A stretch of DNA of 58,784 bases from Deltaproteobacteria bacterium (GTDB lineage Bacteria > Desulfobacterota_D > UBA1144 > Nemesobacterales > UBA2774): NCBI GenBank assembly GCA_029262275.1, contig JAJCZS010000007.1, positions 1-58,784 on the forward strand, given 5' to 3'. This document shows positions 17,368 to 26,502 of the stretch, in pieces. The position numbers were made by a program, and so were the translations under genes. The notes under the pieces are model-generated. The model was given only the letters and a program-made list of their open reading frames with translations. It had not been told where the DNA came from and searched no databases. Every line of letters starts with the position of its first letter. Position 1 is the stretch's first letter.

Positions 17368-18390
17368 ATGCTACAGGATAGTTTATCCAAAATAAAGTAC
17401 TTATTAGTGCTTGCTTTTCTTTTAGTTTTACCAATGCAGGCAATGGCTGGTATGGGCGTAGTCCCCGTTATTGACCAGACCGACACAGGAGTAGAAAGAC
17501 TTGTTTCGTTTTTTGATACGAGAGGAAGGGATACCTTTGTACAGGTTACCAACACCTCATCAGAAAAGGTCAACATCCATGTCCAAGTATACGACGTTGC
17601 TTCAATCTTCACAGAGTGTGAAGAATGTAACTTCGACGATATGCTAACTGGTCATGATACACATGTTTATGATGTAGAAAACATGATGACTAACGCTGTT
17701 CCAGGTATGGCATCTGAAGCAGTATGTACCGAGTTAGGACCAGATACATACGGTTTTGTTGTTATATCTCTATTACCACAGCTTAGCGAGCAGTCTGCTG
17801 GTTTAATCGGAATGTTCAGAATTATTGACGAGTCCGGTTACGAGTACAGAGCTAATTCAGCTGGTAGCGAAGAGAATTTTATTGCTGATACAAGTGTAGA
17901 TCAGATTGTTAACTTTAGTGATGCTAATGGTCACAACTTGTCTGACTTAGTAGGTATTACCTATGTTGATCTAGGCCCTGGTGATGTTCACGCACACCCT
18001 GGTATAGCAACAACATTTGGTAGCCCGCAGGATCAGATTCTTATCTTAGACCAAGACGAGGATCCAATCTCTTGCAGCCCAACCACATTTGCATGTGCTG
18101 TTGGCGCTCTTGACAAGGGTATAGATAATGCGCTTCCTAACAGTAAAGGTCAGCTCAACAGAGTATGTGCTAGCAGCATTCTTAACTCAAACATTGCTGG
18201 CTTTTTAGATCTGCCGTTTAACGGTTTTACATGTTCAGCAGCATCTGGTGTTGGTAATCCAGATGGAAGTTGTTCATCAGAACCATACTTTGTCGGTTTC
18301 ATTGGATTAAACAATGGAGACGGCACAGGATCTATGGATTCCTGGTGGGAAAGAGGAAGACATAACGTCGACAGAAATCTAGAAAACTAA
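17368..18390 (+). CDS. Exported protein, paralogue of the next gene; function unknown
   Basis: 340 residues from the ATG at 17368, which lies 9 bp after AGGAGG (17353-17358) and opens directly into a normal signal peptide cut near QAMAG. The frame also extends to in-frame ATGs at 17317 and 17311 after a second strong site, AAAGGAGG. The mature protein has a module RDTFVQVTNTSSEKVNIHVQV, TGHDTHVYDV and a C-terminal module DQDEDPISC, FACAVGALDKGIDNAL. Both modules recur in the next gene. Paired cysteines suggest disulfides. There is no membrane anchor at the C-terminus, so it is probably secreted or attached through its partner. Two promoters and strong ribosome sites suggest high expression. 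I do not recognise the family. Confidence 0.8.
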   Translation: MLQDSLSKIKYLLVLAFLLVLPMQAMAGMGVVPVIDQTDTGVERLVSFFDTRGRDTFVQVTNTSSEKVNIHVQVYDVASIFTECEECNFDDMLTGHDTHVYDVENMMTNAVPGMASEAVCTELGPDTYGFVVISLLPQLSEQSAGLIGMFRIIDESGYEYRANSAGSEENFIADTSVDQIVNFSDANGHNLSDLVGITYVDLGPGDVHAHPGIATTFGSPQDQILILDQDEDPISCSPTTFACAVGALDKGIDNALPNSKGQLNRVCASSILNSNIAGFLDLPFNGFTCSAASGVGNPDGSCSSEPYFVGFIGLNNGDGTGSMDSWWERGRHNVDRNLEN

Positions 18391-18452
18391 TTAACGGTGA
18401 AAACAAATATGACTTATGAACGCATAATAAAATTTGAAAGGAGGATAAATAA

Positions 18453-20417
18453 ATGATAAGCAAGTTAAGATTTTCATTAATAGCTATTGTAATGCTTGTC
18501 CTTTTAGGATTTGGTTTTCAGAACCAAGCTAAAGGGCAGGTAGGGCTAGACGGCTTGTTCTGCCCTGCTGTCCCAAATACTACGGGTTGGCTTGAGACCG
18601 AGATAGTTGGATCAGGTCTTGTAATTCCTGATTTCAGAGGCGGCCTTCTCGGTACCGTAGAAAATTCAGGTGCTGACGCCGTTGGTGGTCTAGACTGGCA
18701 GCACGTAGACAACACTTTTTCAAACAATCTCCCACCTGGGGCTATAGGAAGTATTACCCCTACTAACGCGACTGGATCACAGCTCGTTACATGGTGGACA
18801 CAAAAAGACGGAAGAAACACATACCTTCAGGTTACAAATGCTGACTCTGAGCCAATTACGGTTCATGTTCGCATACACAATGAAGCATGTGCTGAGATCA
18901 GAGACTTCTGTGATACATACACAGGGTATGATACACATGAGTACAACCTTGGTGACCTAGTTTCCAACGGTGGAGCAGTTATTCCTGACAACAACCTACA
19001 GGGCGTTGAAGGTTGGCTTGTTGTTACAGCTGTTGCTCCTGGTACTTGTGCAAGTCCTGATGAGCAGGCTTATGATCATAACTATCTAGCTGGTAATCTA
19101 ATCATTCATGATTCAGATGACTATCTATATGGTGTTAACACATATGCAAGACAGGCTATCTGCGAAAATGTAGACTCAATGATTACAGTGAACAGAGTAG
19201 CTAACGGAAGTTTCTTGGATAATTTAACATCCTGGAATACTCCACAGCAAACTGTAGCTCTTACTGATGGTTTTGCAGTTAACCCTCAGGTGTTTGCCCC
19301 ACCTAATAATCAAGGTAGCGGCAATATGGCTTTCGTGATTGCTAATGCTGCTAACGCTCAAACTTATGGTGGAGGAAGTACACCTGCTCTTAATACTATC
19401 ACGGACTTTGTTGATCTTGGAGGAGCTGATGGTAGTGTAGCGCTTCTTGAGAGTTCTATAATCACAGTGGGTCCTAATGATAGTCAAGTGCTTACCTACA
19501 ACCTTCAGCATTATGCTCAGAACACTGTTTGTTCAAACTGGACAGCAGTTGTGTTAGTTAATCAGGCGGGTGGCGGTAGTATCGTAGATGCAAACTGCTA
19601 TCAGTCAGATGATACTAATACTATCGGTAATACCTCAAATCTAGTTGGCAACACAAACTGTCAGCAGCTTGCTGTTGATGATTCCATGCCATCATTTGGT
19701 CCTAATGGTTGGTTTGGCCGTTCAAACTTCTTGACCGGACAAACTTTAAACACAGGCGGCCAGGGTACTTTTCGCGTTCAGGTTGTAGCTGGACAGAACG
19801 TTGCTGGTGGAGTTGGCGCTTGTATTACTTCTGATGAGCCAGTTGGAGCTTTAGTTAACGGCTTTAACCTTAATGGACAAGATACAATTACAGCATCATG
19901 TGATGGAAGATTGAATGGTGACTTCAATGCTTTACTTGATCGCGTTGACCCAACCGTTCTTTCAGGACAGTTCAACATCCTTCCTGGCAATGTACAGGCA
20001 GGAGCAGATGCTGTTCTTATCAACTTTGCTGATAACTATGGACCTCCATACAGACCAGTTGCTGCTAACTCTGTATACTTCATAAGCATTTTTGATGAAG
20101 ATGAGCAGGATGTTAGTTGCGGAGACTTAACTGCATGTTTCGCAAGGTTAGGTATAGATGATGCTTTAATTCCGAGTGAGCAGTTCTCACCGGCAACACC
20201 TACACCAACACCTACAGTAACTCCAACTATTACACCTACACCTACAGTGCCTCCTACACTAGCTCCTACACCTACACCTAATAATGGTGGAAGTGGTAGT
20301 TGTGCTATAGCTGGAAGCCCAGTTCAACTCGGTACAGCATTGGCTAACGTACTTATACCTCTAGTACCTGTAGCCTTCGCATTCGGAGTTAGAGCTGTAA
20401 GAAGAAGAAAGAAATAA
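18453..20417 (+). CDS. Surface protein with Thr/Pro linker and Cys-type C-terminal sorting tail
   Basis: 654 residues. Signal peptide: MISKLRFSLIAIVMLVLLGF, cut near KGQ. Residues about 110-240 repeat the module of the upstream protein (GRNTYLQVTN, TVHVRI, TGYDTHEYN). A beta-rich insert resembling a choice-of-anchor sandwich follows from about 250 to 490. FDEDEQDVSC and TACFARLGIDDAL then match the partner's C-terminal module. Next come about 30 residues of TPTP repeats, a GGSGSC motif with C617, a hydrophobic helix and RAVRRRKK at the end. This tripartite tail is typical of sorted, processed surface proteins such as MYXO-CTERM, and the linker suits O-glycosylation. GAAAGGAGG precedes the ATG. 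The function is unknown. Confidence 0.85.
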   Translation: MISKLRFSLIAIVMLVLLGFGFQNQAKGQVGLDGLFCPAVPNTTGWLETEIVGSGLVIPDFRGGLLGTVENSGADAVGGLDWQHVDNTFSNNLPPGAIGSITPTNATGSQLVTWWTQKDGRNTYLQVTNADSEPITVHVRIHNEACAEIRDFCDTYTGYDTHEYNLGDLVSNGGAVIPDNNLQGVEGWLVVTAVAPGTCASPDEQAYDHNYLAGNLIIHDSDDYLYGVNTYARQAICENVDSMITVNRVANGSFLDNLTSWNTPQQTVALTDGFAVNPQVFAPPNNQGSGNMAFVIANAANAQTYGGGSTPALNTITDFVDLGGADGSVALLESSIITVGPNDSQVLTYNLQHYAQNTVCSNWTAVVLVNQAGGGSIVDANCYQSDDTNTIGNTSNLVGNTNCQQLAVDDSMPSFGPNGWFGRSNFLTGQTLNTGGQGTFRVQVVAGQNVAGGVGACITSDEPVGALVNGFNLNGQDTITASCDGRLNGDFNALLDRVDPTVLSGQFNILPGNVQAGADAVLINFADNYGPPYRPVAANSVYFISIFDEDEQDVSCGDLTACFARLGIDDALIPSEQFSPATPTPTPTVTPTITPTPTVPPTLAPTPTPNNGGSGSCAIAGSPVQLGTALANVLIPLVPVAFAFGVRAVRRRKK

Positions 20418-20440
20418 GATAAACATTGATAACAATTATT

Positions 20441-20475
20441 GGTGGCAAGCTTAGGCTTGCCACCTCTTATTCTTT
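20441..20475 (+). terminator. First of two tandem terminators
   Basis: GGTGGCAAGC (20441-20450) pairs perfectly with GCTTGCCACC (20455-20464) around a TTAG loop, and a T-rich run follows. It lies 24 bp after the surface-protein stop. Confidence 0.85.
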
Positions 20476-20512
20476 CTTTAGATTAAGAGAATAAAAGTTA
20501 GTTAAAAAATAG

Positions 20513-20552
20513 ACCGAGAGAGTTAGTAAAATGACTCTCTCGGTTTTTTTTA
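20513..20552 (+). terminator. Second tandem terminator
   Basis: ACCGAGAGAGT (20513-20523) pairs with ACTCTCTCGGT (20534-20544), followed by eight T. A back-up terminator fits a strongly transcribed operon and shields thiI from read-through. Confidence 0.92.
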
Positions 20553-20671
20553 TCCACAATTTCCTAATAAAACTAAGTTTATGTACTATTAAGTATCTAA
20601 TTTAACTACGTGTACTAGCGGTTAATGTAACGTTATGAATAAAACTTCCTTAAAGATGAGCATAGTATAAG

Positions 20672-21802
20672 ATGAGAGATCAAATTGTAACATTAATACA
20701 TTATGGAGAATTGTCCTTAAAAGGGAGAAATAGAAGCCTATTTGAAAATAAGCTGCTAGAGAATATAGAAAGAGAAACAGGAGGTAGGGTAACAAAATAT
20801 AGAGGACGTTTTGTTATGGAAGGGGGAAATCCCGAAAATTTGCAGTATGTATTTGGTATTTCTTGGTATACAAAAGCGATTAGATTAGAAAAAGACGTTG
20901 AATCTATAACACATACCGTATTGACTGAAATAAGCCCTTATATCAAAGAAAAAAATAGTTTTGGAGTATTTGTAAAGCGAGCTGATAAAAGCTTCCCCTG
21001 TAGGTCTATGGAGCTTGAGAGAGTAATTGGGAAGAAGATTTGTGAGGAATATGACGCTAGGGTAGACCTTAGTAACCCCGACCTCAGCGTTTTTGTAGAA
21101 ATTGCAGATGATGCCTATATATATTTTAATAAAACCCAGGGTCTTAAGGGTCTTCCTATTGATGTAAGTGGTAATGTTCTATCTTTGCTCTCAGGTGGCA
21201 TAGACTCACCAGTTGCATCGTATTTAATGATGAAAAGGGGCTGTAGGGTTAACTTCTTACATTTTCATGTATTTAGTGACAACAAACTTGTATTAAATAC
21301 AAAAATGAACAGTGTTCTTAATGCTTTAAACAGATATCAGAGTAATAGTAAGATATTTTTGGTTCCTTATTATCAGTTTGAGATGGAAATATTAAAGGTA
21401 TTAAATACTAGAGGACATGAGCTCGTTCTGTTCCGAAGATTTATGGTTAAATTAGCCGAGAGAATAGCTCTAGAGAATGATTTTAAAGCTCTTGTTACTG
21501 GAGATAGCCTGGGGCAGGTTGCATCACAGACAATAGATAACATAGCTCAAATAACAAAGACTACCTCTATACCGATTTTTCAGCCTCTTATAACCTACGA
21601 TAAGCAAGAGATCATAGATTTAGCTAAGCAAATTTCCACATACGAACTATCTATAGAAAAGTATAAGGATTGCTGTTCTATTGTTTCTTCTAATCCTCGT
21701 ACAAAAGCAAATACTAAGCAAGTGCAAGTATTTGAGAAAAGTATGGATATAGATAGGGTGATTGAGAAAACTCTTGATCTAGTTTCTGTGATTCAACTAT
21801 AA
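20672..21802 (+). CDS. thiI: tRNA 4-thiouridine synthase ThiI, short form
   Basis: 376 residues. It has an N-terminal ferredoxin-like/THUMP region (IHYGELSLKGRNR to about 165) and the adenylating PP-loop SGGIDS (174-179). The conserved cysteine lies in DCCSIVSSNPRTKA. The rhodanese domain of the 482-residue E. coli enzyme is absent, as in Bacillus and archaeal forms. It adenylates and thiolates U8 of tRNA. Sulfur must be delivered by a separate desulfurase or hydrolase route. No thiazole genes lie nearby, so a tRNA role is favoured. A canonical ribosome site is not evident before the ATG. Confidence 0.94.
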   Translation: MRDQIVTLIHYGELSLKGRNRSLFENKLLENIERETGGRVTKYRGRFVMEGGNPENLQYVFGISWYTKAIRLEKDVESITHTVLTEISPYIKEKNSFGVFVKRADKSFPCRSMELERVIGKKICEEYDARVDLSNPDLSVFVEIADDAYIYFNKTQGLKGLPIDVSGNVLSLLSGGIDSPVASYLMMKRGCRVNFLHFHVFSDNKLVLNTKMNSVLNALNRYQSNSKIFLVPYYQFEMEILKVLNTRGHELVLFRRFMVKLAERIALENDFKALVTGDSLGQVASQTIDNIAQITKTTSIPIFQPLITYDKQEIIDLAKQISTYELSIEKYKDCCSIVSSNPRTKANTKQVQVFEKSMDIDRVIEKTLDLVSVIQL

Positions 21803-21815
21803 TTATCTAATTGTT

Positions 21816-22337
21816 TTACTTCTTAGGCGGTTCTGAATAATCCATAAAACCTTTTGTCTGAGGTGGTCCACTATAGGAAAGTTTTTTCCAGATAGCAGAA
21901 TCAGCGTAGTACAATCTAAAAACTAGATACCTGAATTGGTTATAGAATATACGGTTTTTTCTTTGTATGTGGCTGATTAAAGCATTAATTGTTTCTTTGT
22001 CTTTGAGTTGGTAAAAGGGTAATTCAAATTTTGATACGGAAAGTGAATTTATATTCCACAATCCTGCGTCAAAGATAGTAGCTGCAGCCCTGTCACTATT
22101 CACATAGTCCATCACCTTACCCTTCATATTTATCTCATTTGATCCAGGTAAAAGTGCTTCCGCTAATGCAGCCATAACCTTTTGAGTCTTGTCATTAAAA
22201 ACTATATAGCCTTTTTGAATTTCTATACCTTTTTCATAGTTCTTGGCAAGTACAGTTGTTGGTATAGAGGATAATACATTTCCTCCGATGAATCCTACTG
22301 TTAAGGTTTTAATAAATTTTCGTCTGGAGTTTATCAT
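21816..22337 (-). CDS. Gluconate 2-dehydrogenase subunit 3-like Tat-exported protein
   Basis: 173 residues. The N-terminus SRRKFIKTLTVGFIGG is a twin-arginine signal, so the protein is exported folded. The body (MAALAEALLPGSNE, helical, ending FRLYYADSAIWKKLSYSGPP) fits the Gluconate_2-dh3 family, small subunits that travel with GMC-type dehydrogenases. The likely partner is the GMC oxidoreductase at 23272, encoded divergently just beyond the parvulin gene. It would stabilise or help export the flavoprotein. The gap to the upstream parvulin gene is 25 bp, so the two form an operon. Confidence 0.82.
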   Translation of the reverse strand: MINSRRKFIKTLTVGFIGGNVLSSIPTTVLAKNYEKGIEIQKGYIVFNDKTQKVMAALAEALLPGSNEINMKGKVMDYVNSDRAAATIFDAGLWNINSLSVSKFELPFYQLKDKETINALISHIQRKNRIFYNQFRYLVFRLYYADSAIWKKLSYSGPPQTKGFMDYSEPPKK

Positions 22338-22362
22338 ATTTAATTACACCCAAGCCACTAAT

Positions 22363-23169
22363 TTAATCTATTATTTCTATTTCCATACCATTTTCTTTAG
22401 CAACTGTGTTTGCATAGTTCTCAAACATCTGCCCTTTCTCTACTGATTCTAGAACGTGTCTGATAGATTTCTTAGAAGAATTTAAGGGTATGTCTTTTAC
22501 ATCCACAATTTTGAGGACACTAAATGTACCATTTGGCTTTTGAATTACTTCTGAAACAGAACCGACTTCTCTATTATCAAACTTTTTTGCCATCATTTTA
22601 TTAAATCCTATGTCCGTAACTGTAACTGCTATATCGGTATAGCCATTAGCAATCTCTTGTAGATCCTCTCCCTTTTCAACTTTTTCTTTTATCTCTTTTC
22701 CTAAATTGACATCAGGAAAAGAAACTTCATGTATGCGTACATAAGTGTATCTATCTTTATTGAGGTCATAATATTTTTGGATATCTTCATCTGATATTTT
22801 CTTTGTTGGCTCAGCATTTTCCAAAATCTTTGCTTTTGTGCCTTCAATAACCAAATTTCTCTCAAAATTTCTTACTCTACTTCTATATTCTTTATCAATC
22901 CCTTGTTTGATCCCTGCTTGATAAATTATTTCCTCAGTTATTACAAATTCGAGGTTTCTCCCGTTTAGGTCATCCTCGTAAATCGGTGTCCCATTTACAC
23001 GTGCTAATACCTTGCCCGTTCTTTCTGGTTCGGGTTCAGCGGTGGAATTGTCGTTATTCTGAGTCTGTGACTGAGTACTTTCTTGCTCAGTCGTGGTGTT
23101 TGAATCGGATTGATTACATCCTATTAGTGCCACAAAAATGAATAATAAATACAATTTACGCAAAGTCAT
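22363..23169 (-). CDS. Parvulin-like lipoprotein foldase
   Basis: 268 residues. The signal ends in lipobox LIGC with C18, followed by a Ser/Thr/Gln/Asn-rich linker (about 19-50). A SurA-like segment follows (VLARVNGTPIYEDDL), then a divergent parvulin domain (EVSFPDVN, EVGSVSEVIQKPNGTFSVLKIV). Key parvulin catalytic residues are hard to place, so chaperone function may dominate. Its position between the Tat-exported subunit gene and the GMC gene suggests a folding helper for that periplasmic oxidoreductase. Confidence 0.82.
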   Translation of the reverse strand: MTLRKLYLLFIFVALIGCNQSDSNTTTEQESTQSQTQNNDNSTAEPEPERTGKVLARVNGTPIYEDDLNGRNLEFVITEEIIYQAGIKQGIDKEYRSRVRNFERNLVIEGTKAKILENAEPTKKISDEDIQKYYDLNKDRYTYVRIHEVSFPDVNLGKEIKEKVEKGEDLQEIANGYTDIAVTVTDIGFNKMMAKKFDNREVGSVSEVIQKPNGTFSVLKIVDVKDIPLNSSKKSIRHVLESVEKGQMFENYANTVAKENGMEIEIID

Positions 23170-23226
23170 AGTATTGCTCCCTAAATATTAATATTATCGC
23201 ACGAAACCAAATTTATAACTTATAAA

Positions 23227-23255
23227 TTGACATAAAGCAATAGGTTATTTATATT
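23227..23255 (+). promoter_or_regulatory. Strong sigma-70-type promoter for the GMC gene
   Basis: TTGACA (23227-23232), a 17-bp spacer and TATATT (23250-23255). The start would be near 23262, only about ten bases before the ATG at 23272, and no Shine-Dalgarno sequence lies between. Confidence 0.75.
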
Positions 23256-23271
23256 ATGCACCACTAATAAT

Positions 23272-24921
23272 ATGCCTCCTAAGAAAGAAAAATATGATTG
23301 TGTTGTAATAGGTTCAGGCCCCGGCGGTGCGCCTTTTGCCTGGAAGCTTGCTTCAGAAGGAATGAATGTACTAATACTTGAAGCAGGGCCTCGTTACGAC
23401 CCTCTTAAATCTTATGCCCTAGACCAGCAAGACTGGGAAACAAAGGGTTTTCCTTATAAAAAGAAAATTAAATATAGTTTTGGTAAACAACAAAGGCTAG
23501 ATCCAAGCTATGCTCAGCTTAGGTCATGGAATAAGGCAAATGGTAAGTTAAACCGTACCAGAAAGAGACATTATCACCAATATCAACAGGTCTCAGGAGT
23601 AGGCGGTACAACGCTTCATTATCAGGGGGAGGCGCACAGATTAAACGAAAATGCGTTTCGTATGAAAACCCTCTATGGAGAGGCAGTGGATTGGCCTATT
23701 GATTATAAGACCTTAGAGCCATACTATAGCGAGGTTGAAAAGATTGTTGGAGTTGCCGGTCCTGACAAGGTTCCTTCCCATCCCCGTAGTGGGCCATTCC
23801 CGCTTAAGCCACATAAGTTAAGTTATGCAAGCCAATTAATTGAGAAGGCATGTAAAAAACAGGGCATAGAGCTTGATGCTAATCCGGTTGCTATATTGTC
23901 CCATCTCTACAGAGATGCTCCTCCCTGTAATTATTGTAACGGGTGTGTTTGGGGCTGTCCTAGAAAGGATAAAGGTAGTGTTGATGTAACTTTTATTCCG
24001 ATTGCAGAAGATACGGGTAATTGTGAAATACTAACTTATGCCTTTGCCTCTAGGATTGAAGTGGAAAACAAACTGGGGAAAAAGAAAGTAACAGGTGTTT
24101 CATATTTCGATAGAGGAGGCAAGGAGCATTTTGTTAAGAGTGATTATGTTGCTGTCGCCTGCGGAGCTGTAGAAACTCCCAGAATATTGTTAAATTCAGA
24201 TATTAATCAAAATGACCTGGTTGGCAAGAATTTTATGGAGACCACATTCTATGAAGTTATGGCTTTTCATCCTGATAGAGTGGATTCTTATAGAGGAATA
24301 CCCTTTGATAGTATTATCTGGGACTGGAATACCCCTAATCCAGACAGAGGTTTTCCAGGTGGCCTAAGACTTTCACCAACAGTAGGGAGTGCTATAGGCC
24401 CTCTTAATTATGCACTTAGATACTTTAAGGGATGGGGCGATGACGTAGTCAAAGGAATGGAAGAGTGGTTTGGACATGCTATGGGAATGGCAGGTATTGC
24501 GGAATTTTTCCCAAACGAGAATACTTTTGTTGCTCTAGATCCTAAGTTTAAAGATGATTACGGCTTACCTGTTGCCCAAATACAATCATTTCTAGGTGAA
24601 GCTGAACTTCAAAGCTTAGAATTTATGGAAAAAACTTCAAAGGCTATCTTAAAGGCAAGCGGTGCAGACGATATTGTAGAAACAGCTTCTTCGTATGATT
24701 ACTTTTCAGCGACACATGTATACGGAACTTGCCGTATGGGTAATGATCCTGAATTATCAGTAGTTGACTCTTCACTTAGGTTTCATGGCATTTCTAATCT
24801 CTTAGTAACTGATGCCAGTGTCTTTCCTACTTCAGGCGGAGGGGAGTCACCATCTCTTACTATTGAAGCTCTTAGTTTAAGAGCTGCTGATTTACTTTTA
24901 AAAGATCTCAAGAAAGGTTAA
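23272..24921 (+). CDS. GMC-family flavin oxidoreductase
   Basis: 549 residues. FAD Rossmann motif GSGPGGAPFAWKLA (about 13-26) with the acidic ELEAG-like residue in LILEAGPR. VSGVGGTTLHYQGEAHR is the GMC signature. CNYCNGCVWGCP (C219, C222, C225, C229) is a C-x2-C-x2-C-x3-C set known from alcohol-oxidase-type GMC proteins. The C-terminal catalytic region is THVYGTCRMG and TDASVFPTSGGGESP. It oxidises an alcohol or sugar, but the substrate is unknown. No export signal of its own is seen, so it may be carried out with the Tat-bearing small subunit encoded divergently. Followed after 9 bp by the FG-GAP protein gene. Confidence 0.93.
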   Translation: MPPKKEKYDCVVIGSGPGGAPFAWKLASEGMNVLILEAGPRYDPLKSYALDQQDWETKGFPYKKKIKYSFGKQQRLDPSYAQLRSWNKANGKLNRTRKRHYHQYQQVSGVGGTTLHYQGEAHRLNENAFRMKTLYGEAVDWPIDYKTLEPYYSEVEKIVGVAGPDKVPSHPRSGPFPLKPHKLSYASQLIEKACKKQGIELDANPVAILSHLYRDAPPCNYCNGCVWGCPRKDKGSVDVTFIPIAEDTGNCEILTYAFASRIEVENKLGKKKVTGVSYFDRGGKEHFVKSDYVAVACGAVETPRILLNSDINQNDLVGKNFMETTFYEVMAFHPDRVDSYRGIPFDSIIWDWNTPNPDRGFPGGLRLSPTVGSAIGPLNYALRYFKGWGDDVVKGMEEWFGHAMGMAGIAEFFPNENTFVALDPKFKDDYGLPVAQIQSFLGEAELQSLEFMEKTSKAILKASGADDIVETASSYDYFSATHVYGTCRMGNDPELSVVDSSLRFHGISNLLVTDASVFPTSGGGESPSLTIEALSLRAADLLLKDLKKG

Positions 24922-24930
24922 GTTTCTTAG

Positions 24931-26481
24931 ATGCGGCTAGCATTATATCTCCTAATATTGGTTTCTATATTTTTTGTCCCATATTCATTAAACAATTCCT
25001 ATGCTCAGGACCAAGATCTTCCTAACTTCTCAAACGTACAAAATCAAACAGGTATACCCTTCATAGGTAAAATTGGTCAGGCAGCCACATGGGGAGACTA
25101 TAATGTAGATGGCTGGCTTGATATATTCCTATCTAATAGTGACCGAAACCCCAGACGAAGTAGAAGAAGGCAAGCAAACAGAGACTCTACAAGTGTTCAA
25201 AAAGAGATTCAAAGATCATTTCTTTTCACTAATGAAAAGGGTCAATTTAAAGACTCTTCGGATTTTTTAGGTATTCCCAATTCTCGCTACGGCACTGCTA
25301 CCTGGGCAGATTATAACAATGATGGTTTCCCGGATTTACTCTTAGGTACAAAAAGAGCGGGAAAACCTCTACAGCTTTATAAGAATGTAGATGGAATTTA
25401 TTTTGTGAATATGAATGAGCAAGCGGGAATAACAAAAGAACGCTCAACAGTCGCTCACGGTATTTGGGCAGATTACGATAATGATGGAAATGTAGATTTT
25501 TTCCAAGCCGGCAAGGGGCTCTCATATCTCTACAGAAATAACGGAGATGGAACTTTTGAAGAGGTATCGGAAAGGGTAGGCATTGATGGGAGATTTGTAT
25601 CCAATTCAGCCCTGTGGTTCGATTCAAATAATGATGGCTACCAGGATCTCTTTCTTTTAAATAAGGAAATGAATGTAATGTATCTTAATCTCGGTGACGG
25701 AACTTTCATGGATGTTACCCAAAGCTCCGGTCTTGGAGGACGTCAGGGGTGGGGGACAACATCTGCGTGTTCAGGTGATTATAATGGAGACGGGTATTTT
25801 GATTTATATATAACCAATATTGGTAGAGCTAGTGGCAATGCGTTATATAAAAATAACGGAGATGGCACATTTACAAATATAACTCTCGAGACTAATACTG
25901 ATGATGTTGGAGACGGGAGAACTTGTGCCTGGATTGATTTTGATGCCGATGGTAGAGTCGATCTCTTTTCTACAAACCATTTGCATCCTAATAGGTTATA
26001 TAGAAACTTGGGTAACGACGTTTTTGTAGATGTTGCATCCTCAGTTGGAATAGATAAACCAATAGATGTATTTGCCGCAACCTGGGGAGATTATAATTTA
26101 GATGGATTTATTGACGTTTTCTTAAACGGTCACATAGGTACGGGGTTAATGAAGAACAGCGGCAACTCGAATAACTCTATTACACTAAATTTAGTTGGCA
26201 ATGGACTTACGAGCAATAGCTCTGCGATTGGCGCCAGAGTTGAAGTCGTTACAGGCAAAGATAGGCAAGTAAGGGAAGTCTCTGGTGGAAGGGGATGCTG
26301 CGAGCAAGACATGCTTCCAGTTTATTTTGGTGTAGGCAAAAATGATGTTGTAGACCTTAATGTAAAATGGCCAAGTGGAAATCTTTGTTCGTTTAATGAC
26401 CTCTCTGTTGATGAGATAAACCATTTTACTATTCATGAAGTAAAGTGTGATATAATTCCCTCTAATCAAGCTGCAGAATAA
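24931..26481 (+). CDS. FG-GAP repeat protein with ASPIC/UnbV C-terminus (CRTAC1-like)
   Basis: 516 residues with a signal peptide (LALYLLILVSIFF, cut near YAQD). At least seven blades carry Ca-binding loops of the form D-x-N-x-D-G, for example DYNVDGWLDIF, DYNNDGFPDLL, DYDNDGNVDFF and DYNGDGYFDLY, making a beta-propeller. The C-terminal region SAIGARVEVVTG to VDLNVKWPSG is the ASPIC/UnbV domain. It is periplasmic or extracellular, and its role is not established. It is probably in an operon with the GMC gene. Confidence 0.92.
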   Translation: MRLALYLLILVSIFFVPYSLNNSYAQDQDLPNFSNVQNQTGIPFIGKIGQAATWGDYNVDGWLDIFLSNSDRNPRRSRRRQANRDSTSVQKEIQRSFLFTNEKGQFKDSSDFLGIPNSRYGTATWADYNNDGFPDLLLGTKRAGKPLQLYKNVDGIYFVNMNEQAGITKERSTVAHGIWADYDNDGNVDFFQAGKGLSYLYRNNGDGTFEEVSERVGIDGRFVSNSALWFDSNNDGYQDLFLLNKEMNVMYLNLGDGTFMDVTQSSGLGGRQGWGTTSACSGDYNGDGYFDLYITNIGRASGNALYKNNGDGTFTNITLETNTDDVGDGRTCAWIDFDADGRVDLFSTNHLHPNRLYRNLGNDVFVDVASSVGIDKPIDVFAATWGDYNLDGFIDVFLNGHIGTGLMKNSGNSNNSITLNLVGNGLTSNSSAIGARVEVVTGKDRQVREVSGGRGCCEQDMLPVYFGVGKNDVVDLNVKWPSGNLCSFNDLSVDEINHFTIHEVKCDIIPSNQAAE

Positions 26482-26502
26482 TAGTTTTTATTTGGAAGAA
26501 AA

